Source of the DNA: Neoechinorhynchus agilis
Taxonomy: Eukaryota > Acanthocephala
DNA length: 64,000 bases
Direction: 5' to 3'
NCBI GenBank assembly: GCA_051530055.1
Contig: CM121341.1
Location: 9,300,001 to 9,364,000, forward strand
Shown here: positions 57,890 through 64,000 of the stretch, in pieces
How positions within the stretch are numbered: position 1 is the stretch's first letter
Layout of the letters: each line of letters starts with the position of its first letter
Made by a program: the position numbers and the translations under genes
Notes under the pieces: model-generated
The model's database searches: none
Told to the model about the DNA's origin: nothing
What the model saw: only the letters and a program-made list of their open reading frames with translations

Positions 57890-60800
57890 ATGTTAAAACG
57901 AAAAAATCTTTCATCTCCATTACTGAACGAATGTAAAAAGGAAAAACTCGTAGACGAGAAAACACACCAAGGCTTGAAACGATGTATAAAAGCACTTTCT
58001 GCGGTTATTGATACCGAAACTGAAGAGAACCTCGTTGTGAAAAGACTCAGTGACCTTTTTGATTTACTAAGCGATCCTGAATGTATCAGCGAATTATGTG
58101 ATGATTTATCCTATCAGGACGTATTGTTTTCTGTGTTGAAAAGACCAAAAGTCAAAAGAGCTGAGGTATTGTAGTCTTTTTTTCAAGTGTGATATATAGA
58201 TTTGCTTTGACACTAGATAGAATTGGTTTTAAAGTGCCTTGAACAATTGATTGTTTATTGGTCAAATAACGTAAACTACAAAATCGACACGCTCTGCAAA
58301 CGGTTGCTGAACAATCATTTTGATTGTCTTGAAAAGCTTCTTCAGTCGCGTCAGAACACTTCAAATCGAATTAAATGTGCTCTGAGGCTTATACTTCTTG
58401 CTGTCACATTTTCGGTCAACCGACGGCGGATTTCTTTGATTATCGCGACTCAACTAAATCCATTAATCCATCTTTGGAAGCCTCTTCTTAGACGAAGGAA
58501 TAGTCGAGATGACGAAGATGTGAGCGAAATGATGATGGTGCTCGTTGGTAGATTGATTGAATCTAAAAATGTGGATGTTCTCAAAACTTTGCTTAATCGA
58601 AAAGGTAATCCTTAAGTCCTGCACATACACCACAACAGTTTCAAATCTTACCAACTTCTTAAATTGTATTCTATGGCCTGCTTCCCTTTATCTTTTGGTT
58701 GCTCAGATTTTATTTTTGTTAAAAATTATATTCCTTTTCTATTCTCGGGCATTAAAGTTGACTTTATTTTTAGGGATATTAAACGACGCTTTACAAGCAA
58801 GTCTTTGTGATACTGACGACGTTCGTCCGAACAAAGGAATCATTCGTATACTAAAGGCTTTAGTCAATGGGGTAATATTGTCAATAATTTGTGTGTATTC
58901 ATCTAACATCTCATCCTGCTCACAAAAAAAAGGTTCTAAAGAATTCGTTTGTAAGTAAAACTCTGAAAATGTCGTTTTTCACACCGAATGTGCTTAAATG
59001 GATATGCGATGCTCTTTTACGCTCTGAAGGAGAAATTAAGGAGCACATTGAAGAGTTACTAAATGTATTGCTGTGTTCTCATCGACATGGTGTAGTCTTC
59101 AGTGGAGACGATAAACCATCTTCACTCATTGAACTTGCACTTTCTATTATTCCTAAACCTTGGATATCAACGAAGTTTAATTCCTTACGTTCAACAATTC
59201 TTGATTTGCTTTTGAAAACCGTAAGTCTTGCACAAGTGTTATTTAGAGATGCCTTGCGAACCTCGTCGAGTTCATCAGTTTGGTTATTGAAAGACGCTTA
59301 AGATCAACTAACAAACTGACGTTGATGAATCCGACGAAGTTCGCCGGGAACGTCTTTAATAAACTCTTGCGGGTGAAGACTTCTAAACAAAAATTCTTCT
59401 AATCATATAATCCGATCGAGTATTCCTTACGGAAACTTTGATAAAAGCCCATAATATCGGACTCAATCATTTCAATTTTCCGCCTTATAAAAACCCTTTT
59501 AAAGATGTTCATCTTTTTTTATAGCGAAAATTATCAAATAAATCAATTGTTTGATAATTTCGCTATAAAAAAGCATATAAAAACTCCTGCCCGAACTACT
59601 CGTTGAATTATTAAACTCTTACCTTGTTTTATGCCTTTAGTTTCCATTTTGAACCGTACAAATGTTTCGCTTGCGCTACTCTCTCTGAAATGTAGATTTT
59701 TTGAAAGGCTAATTTTGAAGAGAAATTATTGTTATTCACCATGCACCTATTTCACTTTTTCTATAAATGAACATCTTTATTAAAAAAATTGAGAATTGTT
59801 GAAAATTTACTAGCCAACATATTAAGTAAAAATCCAGGCTTATTGGAAAAGTGAGTATAAGTTCTCGTGTTTCTATAAAAATCCTAATTTCTTCATAGAT
59901 ACATCGAACCAATTTTTGAACAAATGTGTTCGAATAGCACCCAGAATGCCACTTTGATTGTAATATCCGATTTCCTGTCGGATCTCACATTTCAAACCGC
60001 ACCGAACGTTCACTCACCATTTAAAGCGATTGAAATGGTCATCAAAAACGAATCTCTCTCCTTACGCCCGATAATCTTTCTATTGAGCGCATTAATCAGA
60101 TTAGGAATTCTGAATCAATCAAACATAGCGATGGTTTTAGACAATATACATATAAGATGTTGTCAATCTGAAGAAGTCTGGCATGAAGCTTATATCGGCA
60201 TGTTGATGACAATGAAGGAATGCTTGATAGATAGAAAAGGAGTAACTTATTTAATCCTGAAAAGTGAGATTAAATGGATATTAAATAATGGAGTTTTATT
60301 GGACGATCTAGAAAAACTTGTGTTTCCAGCCAGTTACCGTGAGGAAGAACGTGATTTATGTGTACTTTTGATAGACGAAGTATTTCCAATCGACAAAATC
60401 GTAAAACAAAACAAATTCGAACGTCAGTATCTTAGTCTGATTACTGATATTCCTGCAAATGATCCGATTATTGATAAAATCATAGACCGCGGACACAAGG
60501 ATGAAGTAGTCGAACTGTTTAGCAAAAACGAACATACCGATATATCAACACTAATTAATCGGGCTGAGAATCTGAATTTTCATGAGTGTTTATCTATGGC
60601 GAAGTCCGAGAAGAATATTGACGTGAAGGTATTGATTGGCGATTTCATTGGCGAAGATGAAGTGGTGAAGTGTAAGAATGAAGAATTAGTGATTGCTCGT
60701 AAAAACGAGCTTCATAGAGTTGAAGCGAAAATTGAGCTCTCACAAGATTTCGTTGATTCCGTTGATCCAGATGTTGTTCTTAAATCTATTCTTAATTTCG

Positions 60801-62541
60801 AATATGAAGACGAACGTCCCTTGGACCCGGAACAAGTCATAGTGCTTCTCCTAAATTTATTTCATTCCGGCAAACAAATCGACTGTTCAAACTTCTTGAA
60901 CAAAAACCTATTGGCCTACTGTGTTAGATGCTTATCGTGTTCTTCAGATAATAATCCATGGATTCGTGAGTTCAAACGGTTGCAAAACTGTATATTGTTC
61001 AAATTTTTGAGTTTTGTAATTTAAAACGAACGATTTCTCATGATCTTTTTAGTTGACCGAATTTTTAGTCACCTTCGATGTTTCCTATTTTATGTGGATA
61101 GTAAAGAAAATGACCCTGTTTCATATTTCCTTCTTCATGTGGAATCCGTGTTGACAGGTTTTTTGCGTTGTCACTTAAATACAACTTTTCTCTACTCATT
61201 CCGTAGTGATTTTTAACCTTGGGGTTCGGGATTTTCCGTTGGTTCGTCCGTAGTACTAATTTTTCATTAAAAATGGTGCATAGCTGCTTTCGACGGCTTT
61301 TTTTTCTGTACATCATACATCTCACTACACTATGCTGAATTTTAAAAGTAGATTCAACATTGATTCTCTAGGTGCCTAATGATAGAAAATTTAAAAAATG
61401 ATACTATGTTCTTGAACCATCAAATTAATTGTACCTAGAACAGGAATGGCATTTTTCCCGGGTTTATTTTGGTTTTTAAACCAATGTCATGGGTCGTTAT
61501 CGCAAAAAAAGTTGAAAACTACTAGTTTAGGTTGCGAAATTCCTGAATATAACCACAATTCACCCAAATCACTATAATTTCTACCTGAATCGTTATTATT
61601 TTGTCAGAAATTTAGTAAAAACTAGCATTAATCACAACATGTGAGTATTTTTGTAGAAATCAAATAAATAGTAAACCATTTTGTCCATTTTTATTTCACG
61701 GCCAATATTTTTCTTTAAAAATTTCTAATACTGATCTCATTTTTTTAAGATGCAATATTATTCGCTTGGTTTTGTTTCAACAAAATACCGACTGACTTAT
61801 ATTTAAATTGTTCACAATTTCCTGGACACGATTCATTGACGCGTAGATATTGAAACCCCACACCGATCCATCCGTTGCGATGACTCTAAAAATTAATGAG
61901 GCATTGAATTAGTTTGCAGACAAGGTTCTTATCGTTTATTCTTAATTAAAGGAAACAATACAAACCTTTTTTTTTGAATTTACGAAATTCATGGAGATAT
62001 TCGATCAGGTGCCTTGTGTATACTAGGATGTCTTTACGATCTACTAAAGCTTCAGAAATTTCCTCTCATAAAGACGATGCGATCATGCGTTGAATCATTA
62101 TTACTGAGGCCATTGATTTCTCGAGACGGTTTGTATACAAGGCGACTTTCTCCGAAGCAGGCACTCACATTATCCATGGGACTCTACGAGTGTTTCTCAC
62201 GAAGAGAAATCGAAGTATACTTCGATATGTTCACATATCCGCAGCAGACGAAACCTCGGATATTCTCAAAGTATCTATTACTTCCCTTTAGTGATAAGAT
62301 ACATCTTCATAAAACCGCTGTTCAGATTGCCTGTCAGACTGGATTCAATGAACGTCGCGACCAAAATATAATTGGATTTATAATCGCCTGCTTGAGTACC
62401 GATGAAAATTGCCAGGGCGTAAATCCACACGAGAGGCAAATGGTACAGCGAGCACTATTAAGAAATCGTGGTGGTGGTGGTGACGATAATGATAGATTCT
62501 GGATCTACACTAAAAGACTCATAAAATTGTTGTCCAGATAA
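57890..62541 (+). CDS. URB1: URB1/Npa1-like ribosome biogenesis protein
   Basis: Large helical-repeat protein in at least seven exons: 57890-58165, 58217-58604, 58774-58871, 58933-59220, 59794-59850, 59899-61015 and 62009-62541. The first four join in phase; the joins 4/5 and 6/7 do not, so a small exon is probably missed at each. It begins with a basic KRKNLSSPLLNECKKEK (nucleolar-type signal). LCKRLLNNHFDCLEKLL and LLNVLLCSHRHGVVF are close to the Npa1 domain of URB1, and LEKYIEPIFEQ and the later helices fit the long armadillo-like body. URB1 acts in the early nucleolar pre-60S particle. Total near 900 residues, much shorter than human URB1, so either compact or incomplete. A MITE sits in intron 4. 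Confidence 0.65.
59245..59400. mobile_element. Fold-back MITE, family 1, in URB1 intron
   Basis: agatgccttgcgaacctcgt … gacgttgatgaatccgacga and gaacgtctttaataaactct, ending gaagacttctaaac, make up a rearranged relative of the 8828-9012 MITE. The left end is truncated. Confidence 0.7.
59517..59575. repeat. Small perfect-stem hairpin in URB1 intron
   Basis: ttttttatagcgaaaattat and its complement (ataatttcgctataaaaaa) form a stem of about 20 bp around a short centre (caaataaatcaattgtttga, itself partly self-complementary). Flanking aagatgttcatct at 59500 and its inverse at about 59765 may mark a longer element. Confidence 0.6.
61016..62008. other. Large URB1 intron or unresolved exon region
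   Basis: No long plus-strand frame. tttttttaag at about 61749 followed by a short open stretch is a possible small exon. On the minus strand, 61880-61780 reads as a short open piece after tttttag, with no recognised domain. Confidence 0.35.
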
Positions 62542-63150
62542 ACCCGTTTGTTGTGCAAAAAGCTGGCCGTAATTTAAAGCTCTTTGGAGCTCTATCAATG
62601 TGTATAATATGCACTCTAAAAAACGGGACAACCCTTTTATTTGGCTCTGAAAAAGGCGCACATTAGCTTTCGTTTTGACTGCTGAGGACTTTTTTTGGTG
62701 TGAAATCTTTTGTCGTTCGCAATCGAACATCCGGCATCCTCATGTCTGAGTTTGCTTGTGAGTAGTGGCAATACCCGTCTCGAACGAGAGAGATCCATAT
62801 ATTTTATAAACCGAGTTTTTTTTTAGATTTTTTGACTTTTTCCCTTGTTTATACGCTCTGTCAACCGTAGCTCATAACCGCCTATTCCTAGTAAAAATTA
62901 TCGTCATTCCCACACCTCTATTAAGCCTTCATAAACGCACAATATACTGTCAGTTTCTACTACATTTTACAAGCAACACGCCGTTCCTACATGTTCCTTC
63001 ACACACAAACACATATATACGGCTCATTTCGCCGGCATGAGCATTCCGGCTCTCACAATAAATCCTCTCTTTCCCCCTCACACTCTCTCTCTACTAACAC
63101 TATCGAATTGTCTGTCAGCTCACAGAAATCACTTCTTCCTCAAAGGATCA
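62542..63150. other. Intergenic, 3' of URB1-like gene
   Basis: A minus-strand open stretch (62730-62458) overlaps the URB1 C-terminal exon and is taken as a shadow. The last 200 bases are C/T-rich, likely the outron or promoter of the lectin gene. Confidence 0.35.
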
Positions 63151-63877
63151 ATGTTGCCTTTTCTTATACCATTTGTACTCTTTCTCCTTGAATCTAATAA
63201 AGGAGTCAAGACTTACTCGTATACTTTAACAATCCCTAACCCGCCCGCCGATCTCGAATTAGGTAACCACCATTAAAGTTCTCTATCACTTCACCGTCGT
63301 CCGAGTTTCATCCTTAGGGCTCAGCCGAGAATATGCTGGAAAAGTGTATGTGGTCTTCAAACCTCGAAAAATATGGTGGCTTACTGCTCAAAAACAATGC
63401 GAACGATTATATGGCCGTCTTGCTGTTCCCAGCAATCGAGAAATTTATCGATTTTTACTTTCACTTCTTAGAGAATATTATGTCCGCTTGTCAGTCGCTG
63501 AGCGACACGAATGTCGCGGATTTCATGTTGGTGGACGGCTCATCGATCATACACAATGGATCCCACAAAATATGTCCTTTTGTCATGGAGAACCCAAGGG
63601 ACAAGGAGAATGTGCCGAAATATCTACGCTCAATGGATTCTGCGTTAACGATTTCAATTGTGCGCTTCTTGGGTTTGTAAGTTACATAAGTCCCTTTCAG
63701 TCTTTTTGTTTTGAAAAAATGAAATCAAATTTTAACATTCTTATGAATGGTTAAGCCAATAGATATGTTTAAGATTTTTTCCACACGGCCATCTATGGAA
63801 AAAATATCTTTAATACACATCTATAAAAATCAAATTTGTTTATTTTGCAGCCAACCTTGAGTTCGGGGGGGATCTAA
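63151..63877 (+). CDS. Secreted C-type lectin-like protein
   Basis: Three exons (63151-63262, 63330-63676, 63851-63877) join in phase to 161 residues. The signal peptide is MLPFLIPFVLFLL. The C-type lectin-like domain shows WWLTAQKQCERLYGRLAVPSN, FHVGGRLID and W(I)PQN. GEPKGQGECAEIST follows, corresponding to the EPN/long-loop region and the Cys-Ala-Glu step of the fold, then NDFNC. Six cysteines are in exon 2. The usual WND calcium-site motif is not seen and the last exon is very short, so sugar binding is uncertain and an alternative 3' exon beyond the window is possible. Nematode lectins of this type act in immunity or host interaction. Confidence 0.75.
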
Positions 63878-63907
63878 TTTTGGTCTTCAGTGAGCTATCA
63901 CCACCCC

Positions 63908-64000
63908 GAGAATTAAACATTAATTATTGAATTAAATATTTCGGAACCTGAGTTTTCTCTTCAGTAAATTCTCAAGTTCCGTAATATTTAATTCAATAAT
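63908..64000. repeat. Palindrome cut by the window end
   Basis: attattgaattaaatatttcgg … gagttttctcttcagtaaattctc and its inverse to tatttaattcaataat form a hairpin with arms of about 36 bases. Its length suggests a MITE or terminal inverted repeat; the right limit is outside the window. Confidence 0.65.

Noticed and set aside
61780-61880. Minus-strand exon of another gene inside the URB1 intron
   Set aside because: Only about 35 codons after a tttttag acceptor, with no neighbouring exon and no domain.
62458-62730. Minus-strand gene overlapping the URB1 C-terminal exon
   Set aside because: It overlaps the well-supported plus-strand exon and has no acceptor or homologue; treated as a shadow frame.
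63333-63680. Long alternative frame starting MLEKCMWSSNL
   Set aside because: The overlapping frame carries the clear C-type lectin pattern and joins in phase to the signal-peptide exon.

Overview
The window looks like nuclear DNA of a small-intron invertebrate, most likely a nematode. It is AT-rich, the host genes carry many introns of about 46-60 bases beside a few large transposon-filled ones, and most start codons sit just after a pyrimidine-rich tract ending in AG, as expected for spliced-leader trans-splicing. Species cannot be named from sequence alone.

Layout. 1-6.3 kb: retroelement remains (a LINE reverse transcriptase piece and a Ty3/Gypsy fossil), then the C-terminal exon of glutaminyl-tRNA synthetase and two tandem genes for small secreted cysteine-rich proteins. 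6.3-22.1 kb: a very large inverted repeat, with arms of about 4.7 and 5.4 kb around a 5.7 kb spacer. The spacer holds an intact 520-residue gene that reads as a highly divergent TATA-binding-protein (TBP)-like factor with a long low-complexity tail, and a small single-pass membrane protein gene. A decayed second copy of the TBP-like gene lies just outside the right arm (22.7-24.1 kb). 24-45 kb: mostly a transposon graveyard of Penelope-like elements, several LINE clades, a 160-bp satellite array and a pair of unrecognised related coding remnants. Set into its right end is a gene pair for proteasome alpha-5 and PIH1D1.

45-64 kb: gene-dense host sequence. On the minus strand are an SNX9/18/33 sorting nexin (SH3-PX-BAR, ten exons worked out) and APC/C subunit CDC16/APC6. 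On the plus strand are a URB1/Npa1-like ribosome biogenesis protein and a secreted C-type lectin. A 2.7 kb minisatellite of about 42 units of 64-65 bp, each holding a perfect or near-perfect 14-bp palindrome, separates CDC16 from URB1. Two families of fold-back MITEs sit inside introns of these genes.

The host genes are ordinary housekeeping functions: translation, protein degradation, chaperone assembly, endocytosis, cell cycle and ribosome assembly. The best candidate for something undescribed is the TBP-like gene caught inside a 16-kb palindrome, with its decayed relative next door.
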